Positions 12,732-24,557 are shown, counted from the first letter of the stretch. The stretch is DNA of 64,000 nucleotides from Gloeophyllum trabeum ATCC 11539 (GCF_000344685.1 NW_006920411.1:2276654-2340653), one strand, 5' to 3'. Numbers and translations are program-made. Notes: generated by a model from the sequence alone, not told the origin.

Positions 12732-13166
12732 ATGGCCACCGCTCAGTACAGGATGCTGTATCGTAACGTCGTTAGAGAGCTCGCGAAAGGGGTGAGTACT
12801 AAACCTTATGTCGCAGACGGTATATGAAATGGTGAGTAGTCAATCTCCCCAAGGGCCAACAGAAATAAAGTAATTTCTTCCGCCTTCCGAACAATGTTTG
12901 AGCGACGCCTCAGAGAACCGGACGCGCACAGAAGCTTTGAATACGATATGGACAACGCTGTCACTTTCCTGCGGTCACAGCGGACGTACAAAGTGAGTGC
13001 ATACCAATGACTCTTGCGAAATTTTCGACTGACACCTCCCCGGAAGGCTTTGCTCGAGCGATACAACCCACTGGTCGATCTCACAGCGGAGGAGAGGATC
13101 GAGGCTACCGCTCGTCGCGTTGGACTTAATATGCCAAAAACTCCGAAATCTGAGGATGAGAAATGA
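12732..13166 (+). CDS. FMC1: Mitochondrial ATP synthase assembly factor, LYR family
   Basis: Fmc1 helps assemble the F1 sector of mitochondrial ATP synthase. This small LYR protein (about 108 residues) starts MATAQYRMLYRNVVRELAKG, with the LYR triad at residues 9-11. It continues VISSAFRTMFERRLREP and DNAVTFLRSQRTYK, then the family signature LLERYNPLVDLTAEER and ATARRVGLNMPK, ending at 13166. The only frame-consistent first splice uses donor GTATAT at about 12820 and an AAAG acceptor at about 12876. A second intron follows TYK. The start is the first ATG and the family's usual one. A CACGTG site lies about 112 bp upstream. The 366 bp between this gene and the sirtuin holds nothing recognisable. 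Confidence 0.85.
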
Positions 13167-13532
13167 GACTCCGCATTGTCCTCCAAGTTGTCAGCCGACT
13201 ACTGGTCCTCGTTCATCTTCCCTCTGCTTCTCTGTGATGCTGCATCTATCGGTGTACTGTGATCCATTGCACTGGACTTGCCCCGCATAGAGTGACAATA
13301 ACACCGCTCACCGTGTTGTGGCCGAACCCCGGATTCTCTTTTGTTCGCCCTAATGCGGGGTGCTGCAAGACTTCCTGTGCGTCATGCTGCTACAGTACTA
13401 TGACCCAGATGAATCCCACGACTGTAACATCCAGATAGATATTGCTGTTGTTGCATGTTATGCAGATCAGTCATGTGATGTAATGCGCTATCTAGACGTG
13501 TACGCGCCCCGTCTTCCCATCGTCATACAACG

Positions 13533-14593
13533 ATGTCCACGTATTTGCCAAACGATGACATGGCGTCCTTCTCAAGAGTTTTGTCTAAGTCCAAGCACAT
13601 CATTGCTGTAGCTGGGGCAGGCTTGTCGGCGGCGTCTGGTTCGTCTCCAGGCTTCTGAGTTGTTGCTTACATTGATTCTCGCGGCGCTGGTAATCATGAA
13701 TGAAGGAATCCCAACTTTCCGAGGTGCTGGAGGATTTTGGAGAAAATATGACGCTATTAGCCTTGCAACGCCTGAAGCTTTTCGAAATAACCCCTCTCGC
13801 GTCTGGCAATTCTATCATTATCGTCGGGAGAAGTAACTCAGGCTCTGTGTCTCCGAAATGCAAACTGACGCATTCATGAGGGCTTTGCAATGCGAGCCTA
13901 ATCCCGCACACATGGCTCTCGCTGCATTTTCGAACAAACAGATAAGAGAGGTGCTTGCGCCTCGGTCAACATTCACTCTCATAACTCAAAACGTCGACGG
14001 ATTGAGTCGAAGAGCACTGGACAGCATTCCTTCCTCGGTTCCAGGTATCGATATCGACGCAGGAGCCATCGACTCGCAACCTGTGCTGCTTGAGATGCAT
14101 GGACGTCTTTTCGACGTCGTATGCACGTCCAGCGCGTGTGGTCACAGGGAGCTGAACTTCACTTCTCCCATAGTACCAGCTTTAGCCGGTACCGAAAAGT
14201 TTGTCGAGGCTGCAGACATAGAGCCGGAAATCCCTACCACGGACCTCCCGAGATGCTCTAAATGCGGTGCTCTTGCGCGCCCCGGCGTTGTCTGGTTTGG
14301 TGAAGTACCACATTATCTAGACGTCATCAGCAAGCTCGTGGACAAAGCAGACTTGTGCATCGTAGTGGGTACCTCATCGACGGTAAGCAATTTCATGGGA
14401 GCCTCCATACCACTCTGGACACCCTGTTTAGGTGTACCCGGCGGCTGGTTACGCAAGCGAAGTGCAGGATCACGGCGGGAAAGTAGCAGTATTCAACTTG
14501 GACCGAAGTGAAGGAGACGAAGATGCCGATTTCCTATTTCTGGGACCATGCGAGAAGACATTGCCTGCTGCACTAGGATTGAAGAAAGATTAA
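13533..14593 (+). CDS. SIRT5-like class III sirtuin (NAD-dependent deacylase)
   Basis: NAD-dependent lysine deacylase. The N-terminal Rossmann motif [18 protein letters not shown] is assembled across intron 1. FYHYRRE then contains the Tyr-x-x-Arg pair that in human SIRT5 and bacterial CobB binds the acidic acyl group of succinyl- or malonyl-lysine. An intron with donor GTAACT and acceptor ATGAG then restores [18 protein letters not shown]. Further on are TQNVDGL, catalytic His in [13 protein letters not shown], the zinc cysteines (CTSSAC and CSKC), RPGVVWFGE and [18 protein letters not shown]. The protein ends LGLKKD-stop. The start [13 protein letters not shown] is the first ATG in frame; it is not an obvious mitochondrial presequence, so location is uncertain. 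Desuccinylase or demalonylase activity is inferred from the Tyr/Arg pair. Confidence 0.9.
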
Positions 14594-14802
14594 TAGCTGC
14601 CGATATTGAAGATGTAGACAGTAGCGATCCCTCGCGGACGGACATGGGGCTACTGCCTCTTACAATGCGTAGGATCTTTCTCTACAACGCCTGCTGGCAA
14701 AAGACACTCCCCATGACCGTATCAGCACCGTTAAGGTGTCTGCTGAGGTCGATCTACCAATTCCAGCATTATTATCACCACTTGTCCTTCCGTTCGAATC
14801 TA

Positions 14803-15306
14803 TTACTTGCCTGGTTGTGATAGTTCTTTATGCTGCCGTTCTTCCTCCAGAGATCTCTGTATCCTCCACTTGTGGTCCTCCAGAGCCTCCAACCCAGGTT
14901 TCACGAGGTCATCCGTGCCATATAAAGCCTCAGCTACAGCTCTCTCTCGGTCTGCTTTGGATTCGCCCCATATGCTTGGTGAGGCAACACTCTGACGATC
15001 GGCAAACGTCCAGTCTGACGTTTTAGGACTCTGTCGACGCTGCTGCACTTCTAGCAGGAGCTCGTCATAGTTCCTTTCGTTCATGCTGGCCAAGGCACGG
15101 TAACTGAGTTGGGACGGCGTAAATGCATCGTCGATAGCTTTGTCTAGGGTATCTTTGGTGATGAAGGAACCGGCTTGGTGGTAGATAGATATTAGGGCTC
15201 GCATTTTCTCCTCCGGGAGTCGATCGACTGGTTGAGACCGTGCTCGTGTACGAAGCTTGCGACCCCTGGACGAAGAGGCCATTCGTCGGACAGCAGAGGA
15301 GAACAT
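14803..15306 (-). CDS. Small conserved-looking protein, probably mitochondrial
   Basis: Intronless frame of 167 codons. The start MFSSAVRRMASSSRGRKLRT is Arg/Ser-rich with no early acidic residues, a typical matrix-targeting presequence; a longer start at 15321 adds MLVLN. The body is charged and helical (EEKMRALISIYHQAGSFIT, ASMNERNYDELLLEVQQRR, EALEDHKWRIQRSLEEERQ). I recognise no domain. Length, composition and tandem placement downstream of the dehydrogenase gene suggest a small accessory protein of a mitochondrial complex, such as a lineage-specific ribosomal or respiratory subunit. That is inference only. It is convergent with the sirtuin gene across 209 bp. Confidence 0.65.
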   Translation of the reverse strand: MFSSAVRRMASSSRGRKLRTRARSQPVDRLPEEKMRALISIYHQAGSFITKDTLDKAIDDAFTPSQLSYRALASMNERNYDELLLEVQQRRQSPKTSDWTFADRQSVASPSIWGESKADRERAVAEALYGTDDLVKPGLEALEDHKWRIQRSLEEERQHKELSQPGK

Positions 15307-15575
15307 ATTGAGGACGAGCAATCAGACGATACTCAGACTGAGCGTGTCGAGGCCAGTACCGGCATCTTTCGAGGCCTATGTACAGTCCGTGGGAACTCCG
15401 ACTTAGTATTCGAATGCCACAGCAATACTAATGTGTTACTTCATACACCGTCCCGCCATACAATGGGTGTGCAGCTCGTGCTCGAGCTTCGCGACAACGA
15501 GATGCGACACTTTCTCAGCGTCGCGGCCCACCTGCGGTGATGTGTGCACGCGCGTTTGACGCGTATAGCAGCACC

Positions 15576-17641
15576 TCAAAGGTGAGCCTTCAGGCCATGT
15601 TTCTCGAGGAGTGCATTCTCCTTCTTCTTGATCTCAGCAGCGGTCTTAGTTATCTCAGAGGAACGTTTCAGTTCCCTTCGCCCAATTTGGTGGATGTGTA
15701 CCTGCGATACACATGAGATTTGGCGGTCAGTAGAGTAAGTCATGCATCCTTACCGCATCAGGACCCTTCAAGACAGCGGAAGACACCTTCAGTCAATTAA
15801 AGAATTAAGACGGTATTACCACGTACATCTGCCAATCTGAGGGTTCGCAGCCCAGCGAACACTTGAGCAAGGGGTTGATCTTGGCTCAGACCCTCTGCAC
15901 CGAAGGCTTGCATGGCAGTGTCCACAACACGGCAGGCCATAGACGGGACAACGAACTGTTTGAGATCAGCTCCTGTGTCCGTACACTAACTTGCGGCACG
16001 CACCTTCGCTATACCGATTTCCTTCAAGGCTCCCTTGGCTCTGAACTTGTCGATCTACAGCGGGTCAGGGCGTCATGACGGTGCAACTCAGACGGCTCCA
16101 CGTACTTGGTTAGCAGCACTGAGTACCAGGAGACGTGAAGACTCGATTTCAGCGCGGCATTTCGCTATGTCGGCGATAACGCTGCCTTAATTCGTGCATA
16201 TTAAGCGATCCCGGTTATATAGATAGCAAAGGATATTTACCATGTTCGTACAGATACTTCCCGAATGTCTTCCTCGAGGGATCGGTGACGCGCTGTATCA
16301 TCAGGTCCAGAGCCGCCTGAGCTGCCCCAATTGACCTCATACAGTGGTGGATGCGCCCTGGCCTGGGGAAATGGTAGGTACCAATGAAGCTGAAAAGTAA
16401 ACCAAGCTTACCCAAGGCGACCTTGGATTATCTGCGGCGCGGATCAGTACCTGAAGCGGGTCAGGGATAGCTCAAATTTACCTCGAATCCCTTGCCCCAA
16501 TCCAAGATGAGGTTGCTGAGGGGAACACGAACGTTGTCGTAGATAATTTCGCAATGACCTTCCGGGGCGTCATCGTAACCGAAGACTTGCATAGGCCGTA
16601 CAACCGTGACTCCTGGAGTGTCGGCAGGCACGATGACCATACTCTGCTGCGAGTATGTGTTAGCATTATTGGGGTCGCTCTTCCCCAACACCAGATGGAC
16701 TTTCGTCCTTGGATCGCCGGCACCGCTGATCCACCTGCGGAATCATCAGAAATATCAAACCTGCACTGCTTACACGAGCTCGGGTACACGTACCACTTAT
16801 GGCCGTTAATAACGATCTCGTTACCTTCTTGTCGAATAGATGTCCGAATGTTCGTGGCATCAGAAGATGCAACTAGAGGGAGACTTGGTACTCGGGGTCA
16901 AGGTGACGTATTGAATCCGACTGACCAAATCTCTCGGTCATAGCAAATGACGAGCGGATTTCTCCGTTCAGAAGGGGTATCAGCCATTTCTTCTGCTGCT
17001 CAGGGCTCCCGTACCGAGCCAGGACCTCTGAGTGAGGTGGATACGTCAATGACTTCAACAAAAGGAGTCTAGAATAGCCAGGAAGGACATACCCATGTTG
17101 CCCGTATCAGGGGCCGAGCAGTTGACGACCTGGGGAGCGAAGTGGCCTCCCCGCCCCAAGATTTCAGCCATAACGGCATACTGTGTAAACCTAATGTGAA
17201 TGGGTGGGATATAACTGGGTGCTTCGAATACTCACCTCCAGGTTCGTTAAAGGGACGCCATGCTCGGGGTAATGAGCCTTGCTAAGGAAGAGGTTCCACA
17301 GACCTAGTTTCCGGGCTTTGACCTTGAGCTCCTCAATGATCGGTATCACTGTCTTCCAACGCTTCTCCGGGTCCGCGGGTAATTGAGCATGTGCCACCTT
17401 AAGAGCTGGGAGAATCTCCTCCTGACGTGCTGGTGAATGGGAAGTTCGCATGTACTGTCGATCGCATCACGTACGTGCATGAAGGCAATAAGTTTCGTAA
17501 GCGTCTCCTTTGCATACGGGGAGAACTTGTCTTCGATCTGGAAACACGTAGTCAGTGGAAGATACCCCAAAGCTAAGATGCACAAGCTACCATAGCCCAT
17601 GATGAAGGGGACGTCAACTCGGCGATTGTGGGATAAGTCAT
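15576..17641 (-). CDS. Acyl-CoA dehydrogenase, ACAD10/ACAD11 type
   Basis: FAD-dependent acyl-CoA dehydrogenase that oxidises acyl-CoAs in mitochondria or peroxisomes. The start [17 protein letters not shown] splices to [19 protein letters not shown]. After a 53-nt intron it continues [18 protein letters not shown]. Family blocks in order are [84 protein letters not shown] and [15 protein letters not shown]. The C-terminal helices ([48 protein letters not shown]) are complete and it ends GLKAHL-stop. There are about ten short introns. There is no kinase-like domain like the one on animal ACAD10/11, and no clear presequence. Confidence 0.9.
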
Positions 17642-18150
17642 GGTGGGCGTCTGGGGTCAAAAGGAGTGCGACACAAGCCTTCCCCGCATTCTTAGTTGAC
17701 CGGCTATGGAGATGCCGGGCCGCATGATCTACGTGAGAGGAACATTCAACAGGCAGCCAACTGCAACCCAAGTGCCTCCGGCTTGCAGGCACGGAGAAGC
17801 ACCGCTCCCGCCGGGACCAGAAGACTGAACGATCGAGATGCCCCTCGGTGTCTTATACTGTACCGTCCAATTTAGTGGGCCACACAGAGCTCTCAGCGAA
17901 GGCTTAGCTGACAGCGCGTCCATCTCACGTGTCGTGTTAGTGTCCTCGTGTATAGGGTATACTAGAATATCCATGCCTTGTTCTTGAGGCGGAATCGTAC
18001 ATACTAGGTGTAGCTATCGTGTTAGAGTAGGAATACATAAACGTACAGGTAACATAGTCGTACAAGTAAGATACATACATGGCAAGTCATGGTGCTTCGT
18101 CAGATCGTAGAAGAGAATGATAATCAAGAGGAGGGAAACAAACAAGGTGT
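17642..18150. other. Intergenic region, dehydrogenase promoter
   Basis: 509 bp between two minus-strand genes. An 81-codon minus-strand frame at 17729-17974 lies here but has no recognisable motif and probably belongs to the 5' leader. It contains the CACGTG at 17926. Confidence 0.5.
17926..17931. promoter_or_regulatory. CACGTG palindrome, acyl-CoA dehydrogenase promoter
   Basis: Perfect CACGTG about 285 bp upstream of the dehydrogenase start, the most distant of the 12 promoter copies. Confidence 0.45.
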
Positions 18151-21100
18151 CTAACCATGAGGGCCGTGTCCGTTCTCAAGGTTCAGATCACCAATCGCGA
18201 ATGGCATATCCGGATCGTATCGAAAAGCTCCCGCGTCAAACGTCTGCCAGAGACCGTCCTGCTCGTTGGCTCCAGGATAGCCTCCAGGATTGTAATTTCG
18301 GATAAAATCGAGCCCGCGGAACGGGAGACCCGGGGCGGCGAAACTGCCGGACGCAGCAGTTATGTCGTTGAACCCCAACCCCGAAAGACCGTCGTAGCCC
18401 ATGAGGTTACTCTGAGAATTCGAGTTCCCCTGCCAGCCATTAGATGAATGAGAGGTCGACGAGAAGAGATTCAAGCCGTTCATGTCATTATTGCTGCCGT
18501 TCCACTGTTCGACCGAGGGTTGGCTCAGGTTACTCGGGTTCATCCCGAAATTGAAATCGAAATGGGGCGACTGGGGCAACGGCACGCTGGTGGGAGAGAC
18601 CGGGGCATTCATGGGGCCGAAACTCGTACTCGTCATAATCCGGGGAGGGCTCCTGTCCTGTGGTACGTCCACGACAGGCATTATGGGGGAGGGCAGACTG
18701 TTCACAGAGGCCGGCGAACTATGCGGGCTGAGTGTGGGCATGTGAGACTGCCCTGGGAAAGAACTTGAGAGCGAAGGCATGTATTGGTTCGATCCCCGTG
18801 GGTCATGCGATCCGTCCGTGTCATCGTGCCCGCGCTTGCGGGACGTGGATCTTGGCCGATTATGTGCTGCACGACAAGAAAGTCAATTCGCATGCCGATC
18901 CCAGTTAATTCAATCCGCTTACCTGGTACCGGGTAGGGCGCAGAATGGAGAGCTCGCCTCGGGGACTGGTTCGAGTCAGGGGAGAAAGCCCTTCGTGACC
19001 TGTTGCGGATGACACTTTCGGTCAGGGACCTGTCCGGAGGCGCCATTTGGTTCGAGTGCCTCCGCCTTGAGGGCATAGGGCCCATAGAGGGACCCATAGC
19101 AGGTGACCTTGGCGTATTGACGTTCTTGGCGGCCGCAGATTGAATGGCCGCCGTGGCCGTCTTGCACAGGTCACTGAGCAACTCTTTGCATTTACGGGCA
19201 CCGGGCCACGAGCCCTCCCATGACTCGATAGCCACCAAGCAGCTTGAAACTTCCTCCATAGCTGCATGCGAAGCCTTCAAGTCCGTCACGTGCATCGCAT
19301 AGAGCAAGATAATCACGGCGGAGCTGAACAGGTGCTGTATGAAGAAAGCCAGGTGGTGCGAAGGGGGAACGACGTTCTTGATGGACGGCGCCAACCGGAT
19401 ACAAGCGCGGGCTGAGGAGACGGCTCTAGCAGTAGACCGAGTAGTAACTGCTTGTCCAGTCTTGACCGGTAGGAAATTGCGGTGCAGAGTAGTCAAGATG
19501 GAATAGTAGTGGCTGCATAGAACAGCGCCCATGGAGACCTGCTTCTCGTTCTGCGGGCCGGACTTGAACACATTCGGCAGGTCATCGCACCACTTCGTCA
19601 AATCCCTGTCCAGGGACTCGACAGCTCGCAAAACCTCCTGGCGTTTCTCCGGCTCCAAATGTTCTTTGCAGACCTCCACAGAGTAAACTTCGCGAAGAAC
19701 GCGCCCGGCAATCTTGTACAAGGCCGCCAGAGCACTGAAGCCAGCCATAAGTGACGGGCTACTCTGGTTTATCTGGGCACCCGAGAAATACTCCGGGAGT
19801 TGTTCATCGTCGTATTGCACGGGAAGTTCCACGTCGCAGTCGGCGTCTTCGATGCCAAGAGGACGGCCTAATGCAAGCGCAAGCATGCGATCGAGCGTGT
19901 ACACGCCCCACCAGATCTTCCTACGAGTTTCCTTCTCGATGGGCGTAACGGTTAGTCTCCGCGGCGATCGCTGATAAGATACGATCAGTAATGAAAGAAG
20001 AAGCCATATCAGGCGGCGAAGACTCACATGCAAACCAAGATCTTGGGCTATGCGAACTGCTTGACCGACAAGGAGCCAAGCTTGTGGTAGGCAGTTGACA
20101 GAACATAGAAACGTCGAGAGTAAGAGGAAGCATTGTACGTGAGCCACCTGGATAGAGGCGTGACTAATGTAGTGTAATATCATGGCTCTAATGGGACCTA
20201 TCAGTCAAATCGACAAGATATGACAAATGAGTCAATTACCGTTCATAATAGATCATCCCCATGCCGCCTCCCTCGGGGTTCTCGACGGCAAGACGTGGGT
20301 CGTCAACTAGTTGAGCCGCACAAGCAAAGACCGCGAATACAAGGGCAATAAAGGCCGTCTCGCTCCGATGCAGAGCTATGTCGGTCGTGTGGTTCATCAG
20401 AAAGTCGTACTGGCGTAGGAACGTCGGCTTGTCGATGATGGGCATGAGGAAATGGAATCGGGAGAAATATGCCTCAACCTGCCCAGAAAATTAATCTTGT
20501 TGACACGCAACAATCGACAGCGCTACATACCAGTTTATCTGCGAGGTCTCGCTCGGGATATTCCACCTCTTCCGGCCCAGGTAAGGCACGCACTTTCCCA
20601 AAGTAAACGGAAGCCGGGAAATATAGTTTATTGGCGCTGGGTCCCGGCGCGCGAGGATCCTCCTCCATCGGTGAGACTCGGTGAAGAGGCGACGTTGTCA
20701 ACGCACGGAACGACTGTATGAGCGACATGGTCGAGGAACCTCCTATCCAACGCATACTTCCATGCTCGTCCAGCGCCAACTGTCCGAAGGACTCGGAAAC
20801 ATCGTCCTCCACCTTGATGGGTTGCGGCGACTGAGACTGGGACTTCTCGCTGCCATTCGGGGTGCGCGAGCTCGTGCTGTTCCATTCGCCGGACGAAGAC
20901 TGCTGAATTGGCCCTGGGATGTCAAGGTTTGATCTGGAAGGCTGGGAAGGCACCATGCTTGACAGGGCGGCGATGTCCACGCCCTCGATCTGGCCCATTT
21001 GACCGAGTTGCTCTAGAACGGGCGTGACTTGTGTAAAGAGAGACTCCATGTGAAGAAGGCGAGCTTCGAGCTCCTGGACGTAGCTGGGAATATGGAGACT

Positions 21101-21458
21101 GGTCAACGGAGTGAGACAACAGAGAGAACCGCCGGCGCTCACTGTCTGCTGAGAGCTGCTCTGTCCTTCGTCTGCAGCCAGGTGCATTGCGATCCCGAAG
21201 CTGAGCATTGTGAGCACGTCGGCTCGCAGCCGTCGCACTTGATCTTCTTGCGCCTTGAATAGGAGTTACAGCGGGTTCTGAGTCGGAGTTAACGGCGGTT
21301 GCTCACCTGCAGCTCTCGCAAGCACGCCAGACCCTCCTCCTCTGCAGTTGTATCGGCTTGGCCCCCAAGTCGCCTGCGAGGGCCTGCTGGTCGTCGGCGC
21401 GCTTCTTTCGCTGCTGCTGGGGGACGGGCGGGTGGTCGTCGCTGTCGTGCAAGGCCAT
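18151..21458 (-). CDS. Zn2Cys6 transcription factor with fungal-specific TF domain
   Basis: Nuclear DNA-binding regulator. The start MALHDSDDHPPVPQQQRKKR leads to the binuclear zinc cluster VWRACESCR-RKKIKCDGCE, which continues PTCSQCSASGSQCTW (spacing C-x2-C-x6-C-x6-C-x2-C-x6-C) and is split by an intron after CESCR. A linker and coiled coil follow (VQELEARLLHMESLFTQV). The fungal-specific TF domain spans about 20450-19150 and includes PIIDKPTFLRQYDFLM, LVGQAVRIAQDLGLHV, ETRRKIWWGVYTLDRMLALA and GRPLGIEDADCDVELP. The C-terminal third is Ser/Pro/Asn-rich (likely activation domain) and ends LENGHGPHG-stop. An extra Cys lies within the third loop (CDGCEPTC). It resembles broad xylanolytic-type regulators of other fungi, but I cannot name its targets. 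Confidence 0.9.
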
Positions 21459-21549
21459 GGTAAACGGGGAGAAAGTGCGAGCAAGTTAGGGCAGAGCCGG
21501 CCAATAAGTAAGCGGTGAGATCGGGCAGGAGATCGCACGCGATCCCGAC

Positions 21550-21555
21550 CACGTG
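21550..21555. promoter_or_regulatory. CACGTG palindrome, Zn2Cys6 gene promoter
   Basis: Perfect CACGTG about 92 bp upstream of the transcription factor start codon. Confidence 0.5.
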
Positions 21556-23073
21556 CCGGAGATACAACGGTCGTTGTGAGCACGGAAGAAAATCCTGCGC
21601 TTCTTTAGTTCAGCGCTCGGAAGTCCTTCTCGAAGCTGCCCTGCTGAGATGCGCTGGCAGCGTCCGAGGTCCGAGATTCGATTCAGCGACCAGTGAGCAG
21701 GAGCAGGCGGTGGGCGCAGACGTTCCTTACCAGGCACTTGCTTGCGTGTCCCTATATAGCACCCACACTTTCTATCTATATTCCACCGGCATACGCTGAC
21801 TTGACTCGTCTGGCGCCTCGTGGGCATTCCCCCTAGGCAGTTGGGACTCAGGACGCGGCAGCATATGGTTTCCGACGCGGCGCGCAGCAGGGGGGGCAGT
21901 TCCATTTGCACTGCCTTGTATGAAACAAGCTTGTCACGTACTCGGTCCGGAAACGTCCTCATTGCACTCTTACGAGCCACAAGACCTGGCGCTATTCAAG
22001 GGTCGTCGCTACACAATCGAACATACGTCTACACTGTCCCTCGTCGTTCGGTGAGCGATAATAACACGTCTCTGACTTGCGCGTTCGATAGCCACGGACT
22101 TTGTTGCAATGGACGCAGAGAAGCCCCGTATTAACTACACCCGGTGCGCCTAACCGTTTTATTGAACCATGCTTCGTTTCGATTAACAACAGTCCCTCTC
22201 TATCGACAGAACCATCGTGGTAAGATTAACCTTGTGGTACGAATCCGTTCGTGTCTTTGTGTTTGCTTTTTCTTTCGACGCGACCAGGGACGACGATTAA
22301 CTGATTATCTCTTGCGCTCCTTCGATCATTCGGAGGCTTCATATCCGGCCCTGTGCCACTATTCCGCTCCGAGCCTTCGCTTGTTGTCCGTTGCGAACTT
22401 GGCCGATCCACCCGAGAAGGATAGATAACATCAGGTGGCCATCTACAATAACTCTTCAGACCTGCTTCTCTACCTATCAACTAGCGCGATCCGCTCATCC
22501 CCGAGTGCACCCAACGGCAAATGCTACTACGCCGTCTGCTTGCATATTCTCCCAAGATACACAGACTCGCTTCCCCGTTCCCTCAATTTAGCATGGGCGA
22601 ACATGAATAACAATATCAAAATCCATCGATTGGGGCTTCGCAGCCGGACAGCATGGGAGTTTAACATGCCGGCCGCTTCTCGTATGCCTGTCTGGCGGCA
22701 GCGGAGATGTACACCGAAGGTCGTGGAGCGGTTTCTCGTAAAAAGATGCTGCTGCCCCTGCTACCGGGGAAATCCTTTGTGGGTAGAGCAGGCTTGACGT
22801 ACATTAGAGTACCGCCACGCGGGGGTCATGCTGCGCGGCCTGTGAACAGGGTTATGGGTCACAGAATGAGCCCCCCTTCATTGTATGGGATCTACGCGTC
22901 CTTCAATACCATTTAGGAAACTTTTCCCCCCTTGACGCGGGCAAGGAACGACCACTGTGTGACACACACCTGGAACCACTCATGCAGCCTTGGAAGCTTC
23001 AAGTCGCTGCAATCAAAACGGAGTGCACAGCCACCATCCCGTATTTGGTGTTGTTGGCCGTGGCTGAGCCGGC

Positions 23074-23079
23074 CACGTG
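23074..23079. promoter_or_regulatory. CACGTG palindrome, PAB2 promoter
   Basis: Perfect CACGTG in the context GGCCACGTGCC, about 112 bp upstream of the PAB2 start codon. Confidence 0.55.
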
Positions 23080-23120
23080 CCCCCGCGCGTCATTTTGGCA
23101 ACTGTCTTTTCTGTCACTGT

Positions 23121-23139
23121 GACTGACTGACTGTCTGTC
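23121..23139. repeat. (GACT/GTCT)n short tandem repeat
   Basis: Three GACT units running into GTCTGTC, about 50-70 bp upstream of the PAB2 start codon, in its probable 5' UTR. Confidence 0.6.
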
Positions 23140-23190
23140 GGGCGTGGACTCCGTTGCACCCAGCGAACTTGCACTCGAGCTGCGCCGACT

Positions 23191-24126
23191 ATGGCCGACG
23201 ATGCTGCCGCGGACCAACACATGAATGGTGACCAGGCCATAAACGACGATGAGGAGGCCGAGTCTAAGGTGTGTGTTTCAGCTCGACAGGACGTTCTTTC
23301 AGGTCCACTATGTCAGAATGGAACGGTGGAGGGTGCTCATATGGCCGCAACGGAATGCAGGAGATACAGCTGATGAAGCAGCGTGTGGAGGAGATGGAGA
23401 GGGAGGCGAAAAAGCTGCGAGAGCTGCAAGCGGCCGCGGAGAAGGCGGCGTCGGGCTCAGAGCAGGGGAGTGAGGCGGGCGTGCCGATGGAAACGGAAGA
23501 CGACAAGGCTGCTGCTGATAGCAGGAGTGTGTTTGTTGGGAATGTGCGTCCTGTCAAAGATCCCGCTGCTTCCATCTCTGACACGTACGCTTGTTGCTGC
23601 TGCTGCTGCTGCTCGTTAGGTTGATTATGGATCAACGCCGGAAGAAATACAACAGCACTTCCAGGCGTGTGGTGTCATCAACCGTGTAACCATTCTTTGC
23701 GACAAATTTACTGGACATCCCAAGGGGTTCGTTCACGATTCCACTCGTCCGCCGATATCCTATGTTTACATGACTCGCCAATTAGGTACGCATACGTGGA
23801 GTTTGCGGAACCCGAACATGTAGATGCCGCGCTGGCACTGGATAATTCTCTATTTCGAGGTCGCCTAATTAAGGTACGATGATGCAAGACAATTTTCGTT
23901 GTGGTCCTATCTGAATGAAGTGGCGCTTAGGTGACAGCAAAACGGACTAACATCCCTGGATTCAACCGTGGGCGGGGTAGAGGGGGCTACAGAGGAGGCC
24001 ATAGAGGCGGCTATCGTGGGTTCAGCCCTTACGCAAGAGCGCGCGGACGGTGAGTGACATTTCGCCGACCTTCTGCGGTCCAATAGTCTAACGGGCGCTT
24101 GCAGGGGAAGAGGTCGCGGCTTCTGA
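23191..24126 (+). CDS. PAB2: Nuclear poly(A)-binding protein 2 (PABPN1 type)
   Basis: PABPN1/Pab2 binds nascent poly(A) tails and controls tail length and nuclear RNA turnover. Domain order is that of the family. An acidic N-terminus ([15 protein letters not shown]) is followed by a coiled coil ([20 protein letters not shown]). A single RRM follows with RNP2 [28 protein letters not shown] and RNP1 KGYAYVEF, then [13 protein letters not shown]. The C-terminus is Arg/Gly-rich ([17 protein letters not shown], ending RGRGRGF-stop) and is the expected arginine-methylation region. At least five introns. The one before VDYG carries six GCT units directly ahead of its acceptor. Length, about 205 residues, fits fungal Pab2. 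Confidence 0.93.
23596..23613 (+). repeat. (GCT)6 in PAB2 intron
   Basis: Six perfect GCT units inside a PAB2 intron, ending eight bases before the exon that begins GTTGATTATGG, where a pyrimidine tract would usually be. Confidence 0.8.
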
Positions 24127-24557
24127 TTGTCGACACCGGACGTTTGCACCTTTGTATCATTTCTCGAACGCGTTTGTACTCATCCTCTCGTCGGCTGTCC
24201 CATATTGCTACGTATATTAGTCTCGCGACTCGCTAAACCTGCTAAGCGGCTTGGTCGTTGTTTCAGTTTATTTAGTACACGTCGTCTAACCCGCCCTATT
24301 TCCTCGGCCGTCAGATTGAAATGCAGAAAGTGTGCACGGTGCTCATTGGATCCTCTGACTGGCACGCAAGGACACATCCGCCGAACCCCTGCTATTCCCA
24401 AGGGGCATCACGCTGAGAATCGCAAAACTGAATTACGCTCGGTCTGAAGTCCTCTACCTCCACCCCGGAAGTCCGCTATTAGCGGTCTCGGCGTAGCTAC
24501 TGACGAACGTATAGGTCAAAACTCATTTCAAAGGTGATACATCCAGCAACATACATT
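24127..24557. other. Convergent 3' region, no gene seen
   Basis: 431 bp between the stop codons of PAB2 (plus) and the bL19m gene (minus). It presumably holds both 3' UTRs. A 106-codon plus-strand frame here has no recognisable features. Confidence 0.55.

Larger units (their letters stand above)
21459..23190. other. Largest intergenic region (divergent promoters)
   Basis: 1.73 kb between the start of the Zn2Cys6 gene and the start of PAB2. Short open frames occur on both strands but none shows family motifs or the codon bias of neighbouring genes. It probably holds the long upstream region of the transcription factor. I see no tRNA, ncRNA or transposon remnant. CACGTG sites sit near each end. 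Confidence 0.55.

Noticed and set aside
12810..12835. 15-nt microexon in FMC1 (TVYEM)
   Set aside because: Using it leaves no acceptor in the right phase; the GTATAT donor with the AAAG acceptor restores the LYR-family frame without it.
18781..18805. GGTTCGATCCC, resembling a tRNA B-box
   Set aside because: It lies in the coding exon of the Zn2Cys6 gene, and no matching A-box or cloverleaf can be formed around it.
21459..23190. Transposon remnant or ncRNA in the largest intergenic region
   Set aside because: I looked for inverted terminal repeats, long direct repeats and polymerase-like frames and found none by eye.
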